Source: Amyelois transitella
Taxonomy: Eukaryota; Arthropoda; Insecta; Lepidoptera; Pyralidae
DNA length: 64,000 bases
Direction of reading: 5' to 3'
Assembly (NCBI RefSeq): GCF_032362555.1
Contig: NC_083530.1
Location: 2,014,001 to 2,078,000 of the forward strand
Each line of letters begins with the position of its first letter. Within the stretch, counting starts at the first letter, position 1. The notes below the pieces were generated by a model. That model saw only the letters and a program-made list of their open reading frames with translations, did not search any database and was not told the DNA's origin. This document shows, one piece after another, positions 50,301 to 54,015 of this stretch. The translations under genes were made by a program, and so were the position numbers.

Positions 50301-50728
50301 AAAATCAGACCATCTTGCATAAAGAGAGTTATGAATGTTGATGAAAGAAAAGGAGTATGCAGGGATTGTGGCAAGTGGAACAAAAGATATAGTCTCTTAC
50401 CTTTAACAAAGAGGTGTGATTTTACGTATGTATGGACAACAAGTCGAAAATGAATCATATACAAATTTATAGAATACTTTGATTAATTGCTTACCAAAAC
50501 AGTTCGCTTTTCAGATTCCCTGTCAATTGTCTCCACATTGGCGAATAGAGTGTTGCCTTGAACCATCACAGACGTTAGATCCAACGCATACTGGGATTTC
50601 TCAGGTTTTTGTTCCCTCAAACGCTTGCAAAATCCTGACTGGGCGCAAGTCTTAAAGTTGTTCCTATCAACGGCAAAACTGCCGTGGATAGCGAGAAATG
50701 CCAATAGAAGACAGCGCAAGGTCTTCAT
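25167..50728 (-). CDS. GANAB: Glucosidase II alpha subunit (neutral alpha-glucosidase AB), GH31, 20 exons
   Basis: ER-lumen enzyme that removes the two inner alpha-1,3-glucoses from N-glycans, working with a beta subunit that holds it in the ER. Exons in gene order: 50728-50495, 49866-49739, 48114-47901, 43377-43266, 42754-42610, 41674-41537, 38579-38471, 37579-37440, 36213-36026, 34760-34618, 33512-33415, 32862-32740, 32178-32013, 31535-31399, 30083-29971, 29502-29345, 28680-28567, 28086-27977, 26957-26818 and 25240-25167. All phases close, giving 927 residues, close to the human length. A signal peptide (residues 1-19, ending GSFA) precedes [11 protein letters not shown]31 landmarks are [15 protein letters not shown] with nucleophile Asp512, and WTGDN with acid/base Asp599. 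The C-terminus INFSY has no KDEL, as expected. Exon 13 uses the weak donor GTCTGT. The 3' ends of exons 6, 14 and 19 are copied into their downstream introns. The insect gene name would be GCS2alpha. Confidence 0.95.
25428..25867. mobile_element. Mariner-like MITE
   Basis: Ends are TACAGGGTGACATTTAG and its inverse ending GTCACCCTGTA, with a shared inner CAACTGCA. This is the same family as 48230-48539, and it lies in the last intron of GANAB. Confidence 0.7.
25903..26817 (-). repeat. Tandem array of GANAB exon-19 3' ends with donors (six units of ~152 bp)
   Basis: Exon-end equivalents fall at 25904, 26056, 26209, 26361, 26514 and 26666, and the true exon end is at 26818. Each unit has about 69 bases of exon 19, the donor GTACATAC, the SINE A tail block (ATATAGACGTGACC, TACCCCGCAAGG) and a spacer (CTCAAAATATAATTAA). 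Units differ by a few substitutions. None has an acceptor. Confidence 0.92.
26818..26957 (-). CDS. GANAB: GANAB exon 19, parent of six downstream partial copies
   Basis: It encodes [19 protein letters not shown] and ends TLHKG across the junction. The donor is AAAG/GTACATACATATGG, in which everything after the first G reads as a SINE A tail in reverse. The last ~69 bases are repeated six times in the intron. Confidence 0.88.
27021..27290 (+). mobile_element. SINE A, full length
   Basis: This is a sense copy from GCCGTGTGGTTCCCGGCACC to ATATGTATGTATGTATG. It is preceded by a TA-rich stretch and lies in the intron between GANAB exons 18 and 19. Confidence 0.8.
27377..27647 (-). mobile_element. 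Helitron-like element, complete
   Basis: It reads in the Helitron sense direction: ATCCATACTAATATTATAAAG at the left, then GCGGGCACAGCTAGT at the right. It lies in the GANAB exon 18-19 intron. Confidence 0.8.
27695..27915 (+). mobile_element. SINE A, head-truncated
   Basis: The copy starts inside the family at TAGGACCACTCCATCTCC and ends in ATATGTATGCATG. Its left neighbour is the Helitron copy. Confidence 0.7.
28140..28560. repeat. (TG)n microsatellite filling GANAB intron 17
   Basis: About 420 bases of TG with interspersed AG, CG and TTTT breaks, including an uninterrupted run of over 60 bases. It ends within about 6 bases of the exon 17 donor (28566) and makes up nearly all of that 480-bp intron. 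Confidence 0.95.
29083..29245 (-). mobile_element. LINE 3' end with (ATGT)n tail
   Basis: This is a reverse copy of the C-terminal LINE fragment (CATTCATAACTCTCTTCATG block) with its tail at the left. It lies in the intron between GANAB exons 16 and 17. Confidence 0.65.
30135..30384 (+). mobile_element. SINE B, tRNA-derived
   Basis: The head has a pol III A box (TAGCGCAGCGGTAGTACGC) and B box (GGGTTCGAATCCC), followed by a family-specific body and an AT-rich TATTTATTTATTT tail. A tRNA finder might report it as a pseudo-tRNA; the head lacks a cloverleaf acceptor stem. Confidence 0.85.
30388..30541 (-). mobile_element. SINE B body, inverted, head lost
   Basis: It begins in the tail-proximal body and ends at CATGCCCTGG, just before where the B box should be. 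With the preceding copy it forms an inverted pair in the GANAB exon 14-15 intron. Confidence 0.7.
30560..31398. repeat. GCGACTTTTTTGC minisatellite with two partial GANAB exon-14 copies
   Basis: A diverged ~25-bp motif (AAGACACTTTGCGACTT with T runs) is repeated many times. Embedded in it are copies of the exon 14 3' end with a donor GTGAGT (30828-30935 and 31108-31215), spaced 280 and 291 bases from each other and from the true exon. Confidence 0.85.
31399..31535 (-). CDS. GANAB: GANAB exon 14, parent of two downstream partial copies
   Basis: It encodes [16 protein letters not shown] through RRRYALLDF, phase 0 in and phase 2 out. Acceptor TTTTTTTCACAG; donor GTAAGT. Copies of the last 108 bases with donor GTGAGT lie at 31108-31215 and 30828-30935. 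Confidence 0.9.
31951..31998. promoter_or_regulatory. Three direct-repeat-1 nuclear-receptor-like sites
   Basis: TGACCTTTGAC(C/T) occurs at 31951, 31969 and 31987, spaced 18 bases. In reverse this is a tandem AGGTCA half-site with one-base spacing, the DR1 layout bound by HNF4 and RXR/USP-type receptors. It may be only an 18-bp minisatellite. It lies within 15 bases of the exon 13 donor. Confidence 0.35.
32013..32178 (-). CDS. GANAB: GANAB exon 13, acid/base residue
   Basis: It contains [16 protein letters not shown] and [16 protein letters not shown]. The Asp in TGDN is the expected acid/base catalyst. The donor is CAG/GTCTGT, weaker than the other donors in the gene, and the next bases are a nuclear-receptor-like repeat (31951-31998). 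Confidence 0.92.
32250..32712. mobile_element. Two SINE A copies in inverted orientation, tail to tail
   Basis: A sense copy (32250-32464) that stops at GACTGTTG meets a complete reverse copy (about 32465-32712). The arms are over 200 bp. The pair lies in the intron between GANAB exons 12 and 13 and would fold back if transcribed. Confidence 0.75.
32950..33125 (-). mobile_element. Second Helitron-like family, partial
   Basis: It shares the block TAAAACAGTAAAAATATTTTG and the AGAGGGACACTTA block with the longer copy at 61617-61970 in the opposite orientation, and ends in a (GTCT)n run. Confidence 0.5.
33136..33343 (-). mobile_element. LINE tail of the TTGAATTT family
   Basis: This is a reverse copy of a ~200-bp element found also at 39898, 43447 and 47665. 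Conserved blocks are GCTGCAGTGCAGTTTGTTAC and ATTTGACGTCAACC, with an A-rich AAAATTTTGAATTT end. It is the shape of a 5'-truncated non-LTR retrotransposon end; the clade is not assigned. Confidence 0.6.
33698..33932 (+). mobile_element. SINE B, tRNA-derived
   Basis: It has complete A-box and B-box head (TGGCGCAGCGG and GGGTTCGAATCCC), body and tail. It is followed directly by a more decayed copy. Confidence 0.85.
33950..34375 (+). mobile_element. Decayed SINE B copies with a SINE A fragment between
   Basis: A SINE B with a damaged B box (GGGTTCCATTCC) runs from 33950 to about 34178. A SINE A head fragment (about 34197-34272) and another SINE B tail segment (about 34280-34375) follow. Confidence 0.65.
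34385..34556 (-). mobile_element. SINE A, tail half, inverted
   Basis: It starts with (CATA)n and GGTCACGTCAATATCCC and stops after the CATCGCCTAAAAG block, about 60 bases from the exon 10 donor. Confidence 0.7.
34618..34760 (-). CDS. GANAB: GANAB exon 10, catalytic nucleophile
   Basis: It opens with [16 protein letters not shown] and ends with [10 protein letters not shown]. The Asp of WNDMNEPS is the GH31 nucleophile. The splice junction falls right after this motif. Confidence 0.93.
34805..35056 (-). mobile_element. Helitron-like element, third family
   Basis: It has a TATATAAAAGCG-type start and a GTCGCGGGCAACAGCTAGT end, with a body unlike the main family. The 3' CTAG end after a GC palindrome is the Helitron feature. 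Confidence 0.6.
35180..35400. repeat. Cluster of ATTTCATGAAAT palindromes
   Basis: ATTTCATGAAAT occurs at about 35198, 35234 and 35338, with related half-palindromes (CCATTTCATGATC, CATCATGATG) between, often next to GGCC. It is in the GANAB exon 9-10 intron. It could be a palindrome-rich MITE. Confidence 0.6.
35420..35632 (-). mobile_element. LINE 3' end, longest C-terminal copy
   Basis: The minus-strand frame reads through [17 protein letters not shown] and then [17 protein letters not shown], typical of the segment after a reverse transcriptase, before it is cut by the (CATA)n tail side. A SINE A fragment follows at about 35685-35825. Confidence 0.65.
36290..37130 (+). repeat. 160-bp tandem array built from reverse-transcriptase motif pieces
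   Basis: Five units with period 160 (AGCTGCAGTT at 36521, 36681, 36841 and 37001; a variant at 36361). Each unit holds two RT box-like segments: GTTCCCCAAGGACTC (VPQGL) and GGAATTTCCCAGGGGTC (GISQGS), the latter followed by LLGPL. The last unit (about 37087) reads [11 protein letters not shown]. The array is nearly homogeneous and lies in the GANAB exon 8-9 intron. Confidence 0.85.
37140..37400 (-). mobile_element. SINE A, near full length
   Basis: This is a reverse copy from the tail side to GCAACCACACGGCAC. It ends about 40 bases from the exon 8 donor. Confidence 0.75.
37690..38060. mobile_element. SINE A fragments and a lone RT-motif remnant
   Basis: Two reverse SINE A fragments (about 37699-37865 and 37885-37945) are followed at about 38000-38045 by GGAGTCGCCCAAGGGTCG (GVAQGS), another decayed reverse-transcriptase box of the same kind as the 160-bp array. 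Confidence 0.6.
38138..38400 (+). mobile_element. SINE A, full length
   Basis: This is a sense copy from GCCGTGTGGTTCCCGGCACC to a long (ATGT)n tail that continues to about 38442, close to the exon 7 donor. Confidence 0.8.
38699..38970 (+). mobile_element. Helitron-like element
   Basis: It runs from TAGCTGTGCCCGCGACTTCG to CTTTATAATATTAGTAC. It is in the GANAB exon 6-7 intron and inserted next to a SINE A-type (ATGT)n tail. Confidence 0.75.
38971..39126 (-). mobile_element. LINE 3' end, inverted
   Basis: This is another copy of the C-terminal LINE fragment ([19 protein letters not shown] on the minus strand, then a stop). Confidence 0.65.
39131..39400 (+). mobile_element. SINE A, full length
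   Basis: This is a sense copy immediately left of the exon-6 array. Its end (CTCTGTCTACCCCGC, GACGTGACCGTATG) is the block that recurs in every array unit. Confidence 0.8.
39420..41536 (-). repeat. Tandem array of GANAB exon-6 3' ends with donors (13 copies, ~141 bp)
   Basis: Two blocks hold three copies (39422-39800) and ten copies (40121-41530); the true exon end is at 41537. Each unit has 80 bases of exon 6, a donor (GTGAGGC, once GTAAGGC), about 27 intronic bases and a SINE A tail piece (GGGGTAGACAGAGT in reverse). Copies are nearly identical. The left block shares private changes (GTAGACGACAGACG). The period divides by three, which leaves a long open but meaningless frame. Confidence 0.93.
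39838..40108 (+). mobile_element. LINE tail inserted in the exon-6 array
   Basis: A (TCTAT)n stretch and the AAGTTGACGTTGTTGAAG-to-TTGAATTTT LINE tail separate the two array blocks. The array resumes at once on the right, so the insertion probably split it. Confidence 0.7.
41537..41674 (-). CDS. GANAB: GANAB exon 6, parent of the large exon-end array
   Basis: It encodes [16 protein letters not shown] and on to QKQRVDAR, matching the GIFWLNAAETW region of the vertebrate enzyme. Acceptor TTTTTTTTTAG; donor GTGAGG. The last 80 bases (41537-41616) and the donor are repeated downstream in the intron. Only this copy has the upstream half and an acceptor, so it is the working exon. Confidence 0.9.
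41767..41880 (+). mobile_element. LINE 3' end with (ATGT)n tail
   Basis: This is a short sense copy (ATGAATGTGGATGAAGCG to GGTATGTATGTAT) just upstream of exon 6 on the gene's strand. Confidence 0.65.
41880..42010 (-). mobile_element. SINE B head region, inverted
   Basis: The B box is visible in reverse (GGGATTCGAACCCGG). The A-box side is decayed (CTGCTCCACCGCC). Confidence 0.7.
42024..42330 (-). mobile_element. SINE A, full length
   Basis: This is a reverse copy with an expanded T-rich stretch (42255-42300) inside the normally short poly-T next to the head. Confidence 0.75.
42356..42598 (+). mobile_element. SINE B, tRNA-derived
   Basis: Complete copy with TGGCGCAGCGG and GGGTTCGAATCCC boxes. 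It ends a few bases before the donor of GANAB exon 5 (42609). Confidence 0.85.
42785..43190. mobile_element. Helitron-like fragments in both orientations
   Basis: A reverse 3'-end piece (about 42790-42863), a plus-orientation body (about 42903-43110) and a second reverse end (about 43120-43188) abut. They are remnants of two or three copies in the GANAB exon 4-5 intron. Confidence 0.6.
43414..43740 (+). mobile_element. SINE A interrupted by a LINE tail
   Basis: The SINE runs GCCGTGTGG through AAAAAAGAAT, then breaks at a TTGAATTT-family LINE tail (about 43447-43640). It resumes at AGGACCACTCCATATC and ends ATGTATTTATGTATG. This gives a clear insertion order, with the LINE tail younger than this SINE. 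Confidence 0.75.
43935..44465. mobile_element. Decayed SINE A copies
   Basis: Two overlapping sense copies (about 43938-44055 and 44060-44315) and a reverse relic (about 44330-44465) are recognisable by their conserved blocks despite many changes. Confidence 0.6.
44505..46681. mobile_element. Terminal-inverted-repeat DNA transposon hosting the TRIM
   Basis: It starts GGCATTTAACGCCC and ends with the inverse GGGCGTTAAATGCC. Many subterminal copies of the GGGCGTTA core, in both orientations, lie inside (for example near 45677, 45701, 45988, 46020, 46043, 46250, 46278, 46301 and 46651). Without the TRIM and its duplicated target it is about 1.18 kb. ATA flanks both ends. No transposase frame is seen, so it is probably non-autonomous. 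The superfamily is uncertain. Confidence 0.6.
44646..45634 (+). mobile_element. TRIM: miniature LTR retrotransposon with identical LTRs
   Basis: LTRs of 256 bp (44646-44901 and 45379-45634, TGTGGCGCC to GCTACA) look identical base for base. AGAT flanks both ends as a 4-bp target duplication. The tRNA-Trp primer site TGGTGACCCCGACGTGATT begins at 44903, and the polypurine tract GGGGGGGAGTAC ends at 45378. The 477-bp interior carries no gag, protease or polymerase motif. The long frame across it is non-coding by composition. It is non-autonomous and must use enzymes supplied by another element. Confidence 0.92.
46945..47170 (-). mobile_element. SINE A fragments
   Basis: Two reverse tail-side fragments (GGGGTAGACAGAGCCAAC and GGGGTAGACAGAGTCAAC) with shortened bodies lie in the GANAB exon 3-4 intron. 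Confidence 0.6.
47308..47577 (+). mobile_element. Helitron-like element, complete
   Basis: It runs from ACTAGCTGTGCCCGCGACTT to GCTTTATAATATCTG, after a TA-rich stretch (47260-47305). Confidence 0.75.
47665..47860 (+). mobile_element. LINE tail of the TTGAATTT family
   Basis: This is a sense copy (GTGAAGTTGACGTTGTTGAA onward) ending about 40 bases before the exon 3 donor. Confidence 0.6.
48230..48539. mobile_element. Mariner-like MITE with internal palindrome
   Basis: Ends TACAGGGTGAAATTTAAAAC and its inverse are as in 25428-25867. Inside, 48316-48352 is a near-perfect palindrome (arms start TGTGAAAATGATGTCGTT with a 1-base centre) that the sister copy lacks. Confidence 0.7.
48542..48690 (-). 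mobile_element. SINE B, inverted and decayed
   Basis: The tail-side body is followed by CATGCCCTGACCGG and a damaged B box (GAATTAAAACACAGG). Confidence 0.65.
48810..48950 (+). mobile_element. SINE A tail half
   Basis: It starts in the body (CACTATTTGAATCTCAATTC) and ends near ACCATGTACATATGTG. Confidence 0.65.
49424..49705 (+). mobile_element. SINE A, full length with small internal duplication
   Basis: This is a sense copy in which the TTGGCTCTGTCTACCCCCAC block near the tail is doubled. It ends about 30 bases before the exon 2 donor of GANAB. Confidence 0.8.
49975..50155 (+). mobile_element. LINE tail, related second family
   Basis: It is similar in plan to the TTGAATTT family (GTGTAGTTTGTTCCGCCGC, then TTGACTTGA) but ends in a TCTATTCTATTTTA tail. 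A sister copy is at 60193-60345. Confidence 0.5.
50310..50430 (+). mobile_element. LINE 3' end, decayed
   Basis: This is a sense relic of the C-terminal LINE fragment with a TACGTATGTATGG end, 65 bases from GANAB exon 1. Confidence 0.55.
50495..50728 (-). CDS. GANAB: GANAB exon 1: signal peptide and mature N-terminus
   Basis: It encodes a Met-Lys start, a Leu-rich hydrophobic core and an Ala cleavage site after residue 19. The conserved Cys pair [12 protein letters not shown] of the family follows. TTTTAG directly upstream of the ATG could be a splice acceptor, so a 5' UTR intron is possible. Confidence 0.9.
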
Positions 50729-51338
50729 CCTAAAATAGACGCCGGAATTTTAGAGATACATAAAATAATAAAGGTGTTTGGCGTGGTTTGACGTACGAAA
50801 CCGAACCGGTGTCATTACGATTATGTGGGAAAAATGATTCGTGAAGACATACCTGAACAAATTTAAACTTTAAATGTTATAATATTATAATGCTCTACTA
50901 CGACCGAAATAGACAGCTAGTAAATCATTTCTAAATTAAATAAATTGTGTTTTCTTTTTATAAACTGATCGCTTACGTTACGTGGAGAAAACTGGTTGTC
51001 TGAAAATTGGTTGTCTGACATTGACAGCTGACAGTAACGGTTACATAGAGGTGTTGCCAATAACGAAGAGTGAATTACCCATCGTTTCTCATGTATCGGA
51101 AGCGACGTTTCGGGCTCGAGCACTACAAAAGAAAAGATTTTCTCCATGAAGGGTGAGAAATTTTTTGAAAAATGCGTGATTTCAATAATGTAAAAATGTG
51201 CCTTAAGAATCTTGAAATGTGTCCACAAGTACTTAATTAGTCTTTCTTAATAAATATTGAAAAAAATAAAAACGGGCATAACAGAAATAATTGTGTTAGG
51301 GTCACCTTAAACAAAAAAAAACTAGTTTTAGGGCATTA
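50729..51338. other. Region upstream of GANAB
   Basis: This should contain the minus-strand promoter and 5' UTR. I see no convincing core promoter motif and no repeat. Confidence 0.4.
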
Positions 51339-51400
51339 AAAATACATTCTAAATGAGCAAAGTATTCATTTACATACTTTGCTCATTTAGAATGTATTTT
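51339..51400. repeat. Perfect 27-bp hairpin with 8-base loop
   Basis: The left arm starts AAAATACATTCTAAATGAGC and ends AAAGTAT (51365). The right arm (51374-51400) is its exact complement. The loop is TCATTTAC. I know of no gene here. Confidence 0.9.
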
Positions 51401-51417
51401 GTGTTTAGAATGTATAC

Positions 51418-51455
51418 TGCAATAATACACGTTCAATTGAACGTGCATTGTTGCA
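51418..51455. repeat. Second palindrome, 19-bp arms without loop
   Basis: TGCAATAATACACGTTCAA is followed directly by its near-complement, with two mismatches that would be G-U pairs on one strand of RNA. It lies 17 bases from the preceding hairpin. Confidence 0.85.
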
Positions 51456-51639
51456 GTCCGACTATAAGTAGAAGGCTACGACAAACGGAAGTAAAAGTAC
51501 TTCAAATGGTAATCAAATCAAGGAAGGTCCTGGTTCTAGTTCTATTTAGAAAATTTGTGGGAATTCCATTAATTGTGACAACATTTTTTTTATATCCACA
51601 AATTTATGTACTCTATTGTTCACTAAAGGAAGAAAACTA

Positions 51640-52049
51640 AAAGATAAATCCACAAATAGGCCTAAATATAAACCTAACATTTATTTACAAAAATGTCCCG
51701 GCAGATCGGTAAAGTGCCTAGAAGGCTGGCAGCATTGCCACGTTGAATGGCAATGCTTATCTTTTGAGCGAGATAAGGACCAGCCCTCTCGTCACAAGTA
51801 ATTTCGACAATTTTTCGGGCGATGACGTCATATAATTGGGCAGAAGGTCTCCATGGCCCCAGAGTCTCAACCCCAAATGGCTCAAATATGTTGTTATTTC
51901 TAATAACCGCATATTTACACCGTTTGAGGTCTTCCGCAGCTGAGCCGGCCTTGGACGCGGTTGTTTGGAGGTGGACTGTGCCAAGGCGTCCACACAAGTG
52001 GCATCCCAGATAAGGGGACGTCCCAATTTCGAAGGCACGAGGTTCATAC
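51640..52049 (-). pseudogene. Second copy of the degenerate multicopy protein fragment
   Basis: It parallels 16290-16760 over most of its length (GGCAGCATTGCCACGTTGAA block), encoding GRPLIWDATCVD, GVETLGPWR and KISIAIQRGN pieces on the minus strand. It is cut at 52049 by the LTR retrotransposon. The remainder, including CACGAGCCAAACC, appears just beyond the far LTR at about 58158-58200. Confidence 0.55.
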
Positions 52050-52983
52050 TGTGGCTACCAGCATACTTACCATCAAGTACCAACATACTTACCAACAAGC
52101 TTACCTTACCGAATAACAAGAACAACAGTTACCTTCACAATATTTACCATTTACAATTACAATACCTTACCAGGATATAATAGATATAATACATATATAT
52201 ATATAAGAGATGAATAAAACAAATCAAGCACTTTAATATCATGCCGACTTCGTTGCCCAGAAACCAGAAGAAGCTAGTTCTGAAAAGAACTGTTTGTGAG
52301 CGCGTGCACATGGACATGCCACACATCGTGCATCAGCAGTTCTTCCAGGCAGCATCAGCATCTTCACACGCCAATTCTTCACACTGCATAATCGTCTATC
52401 GGATCTCCGTCCGAAACAACAAACTCAAGAGTTCGACGCACACACTGCACTTCGCGAGAGCATCACGAGCGCGACCTCACGCCGCAAGTTCAAATTCACA
52501 CTGAGGCGGGGAGCAAGCAGCAAGACGGTTTTATACGCAAGCAAGTTTGACCTAACAAACATCGCGTGCACACCGCACGTAGCGCCCTCGGCGCGCCTGC
52601 GGCCGCACCGGGCGTCACAGAAACTCAAGCTCGACACGTGTAGCGGAAACGAGACGGAGCTATCCAGACTCAGGAGACAGCAATACAAAATTCTAAGAAA
52701 TCTATGCAAATCCATTTTATTATCAACAAAAACTTTTCGATAGATTTCTACTTGTAAATACGATCACACCATTGGCTATAATTCGATATTTCTGATTTGT
52801 TAAAAATAATCTCTCTTCTTCATTGGTAATAATTCCGTATTTATGATTCGTCCATGCCTTTTCCTTTGTAAATAGTTTTATATAAATATGTCTCAATTTT
52901 GTAAATAAACCATTCCATTCTCACCTTCTGAAACGGAGTATTACTTCACTACCTACAAACCCTGGAGAATCTCTCTCTCCAAA
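52050..52983 (+). repeat. 5' LTR
   Basis: It starts TGTGGCTACCAGC and ends CTCTCTCTCCAAA. A TATA box (TATATATAAGAGATG, about 52194) marks likely transcription start in the first quarter, and AATAAA near 52905 is the polyadenylation signal. The U3 is therefore short and R-U5 long. Confidence 0.9.
52241..52504 (+). CDS. Short open frame inside the LTR (87 codons), function unknown
   Basis: An ATG about 35 bases after the TATA box opens an 87-codon frame (start MPTSLPRNQKKLVLKRT, Ser/His/Ala-rich end) that is intact in both LTRs. It resembles no protein I know. Because the LTRs were identical at insertion, conservation between them is not evidence for selection. Confidence 0.2.
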   Translation: MPTSLPRNQKKLVLKRTVCERVHMDMPHIVHQQFFQAASASSHANSSHCIIVYRISVRNNKLKSSTHTLHFARASRARPHAASSNSH

Positions 52984-53002
52984 TTGGTGACCTCCGACTG
53001 AA
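52984..53002 (+). other. Primer binding site, tRNA-Trp type
   Basis: TTGGTGACCTCCGACTG follows the LTR directly. The first eight bases from TGG match the complement of the tRNA-Trp 3' end; the rest matches with one extra T. The TRIM at 44903 carries the exact form. Confidence 0.7.
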
Positions 53003-53112
53003 CAACAACAAGAAGAAGAATCCCTGCTCGTCGGCCCAGCGGAAAAATTCCTAAAGAAAAAATTTCAACGCGGAATCTCTGCCCGACTGCAACAAAAAAG
53101 AAAGGAATCATC

Positions 53113-54015
53113 ATGGACGCCGAAAAATCTGCCGCAAATGCCGCCGCCGCCGCCGCATCGCAGACCACACAGCCCGATCCAGCCCACGTCCACAACCAGC
53201 CCGAAATCGCCAACATATCCCTTGCTCTGCGGATACCACCATTCTGGCGCGACCGACCACGTCTATGGTTCTACAGTTTCGAGGCTGCCACCCACGACCA
53301 AAGGAAGGGTGAACAGAAGATGGCGCAGATGGTCATCGCTCGTCTAGAAAAGCAAGACATAGAGCAAATCAGCGACCTCCTCTACAATCCACCAGAGACA
53401 AACCCATACCAGGCGATCAAGGAGCGTCTCATCACCGCCTACGAAGAATCGGACAGCCGGCAATTCCAAAAGCTTCTGTCCGAAATGGAACTAGGCGACC
53501 AAAAGCCGACCCACCTGCTACGACGGATGCGCGATCTCGCTCGAGACAGAATTCCCGACTCCACACTACGACTCATGTGGACCAACCATCTACCGGCACA
53601 TATTCGCTCTGTCCTCGCCGTAAGCGAATCATTTAGCACAAAAACCGCACTGGAAGAGCTTGCCCTACTTGCCGACAAAATGATGGAGCAACATCGGGAA
53701 ATTTCCGCCATCAACATAACCACGTCGTCGCAATTATCATCACAAGCCCAGTCATCATCGCAATCGTCAGATACACAATTTCTCATCAATGAATTAAGAA
53801 AACTTTCCGTCGAAATTGCCGAACTAAAATCAAGACCGCCATACAACAACAACAATTATCGAAGAAATCAATCCCAGTCCCGGAACCGCAACTATTCTCG
53901 TCCCAACTCACGAGATAATTCGCCATCGCCACATTGTTTTTACCATCGACGATTTGGAGCACAAGCGAGAAAATGTACATCGCCCTGTTCCTACATCGAG
54001 AAGCCGGAAAACTAG
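53113..54015 (+). CDS. gag: Gag polyprotein of CsRn1-type retrotransposon
   Basis: A 300-residue structural protein that would assemble the particle and bind RNA. It opens MDAEKSAANAAAAAASQ, contains a capsid-like segment (FWRDRPRLWFYSFEAA at about 47-62) and a Ser/Gln-rich stretch with an Asn/Arg-rich basic region. It ends in the box CFYHRRFGAQARKCTSPC. This is the CHCC arrangement diagnostic of CsRn1-clade Gag, in place of the usual CCHC knuckle. The frame ends at 54015. Pol overlaps it in the -1 frame, so Pol is probably made by frameshifting; GGAAAAC just before the stop is a candidate slip site but not a canonical one. Confidence 0.92.
   Translation: MDAEKSAANAAAAAASQTTQPDPAHVHNQPEIANISLALRIPPFWRDRPRLWFYSFEAATHDQRKGEQKMAQMVIARLEKQDIEQISDLLYNPPETNPYQAIKERLITAYEESDSRQFQKLLSEMELGDQKPTHLLRRMRDLARDRIPDSTLRLMWTNHLPAHIRSVLAVSESFSTKTALEELALLADKMMEQHREISAINITTSSQLSSQAQSSSQSSDTQFLINELRKLSVEIAELKSRPPYNNNNYRRNQSQSRNRNYSRPNSRDNSPSPHCFYHRRFGAQARKCTSPCSYIEKPEN

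Noticed and set aside
52425-52715. Minus-strand 96-codon frame in both LTRs
   Set aside because: It is antisense to the LTR and present twice only because the LTRs are copies. No family resemblance.
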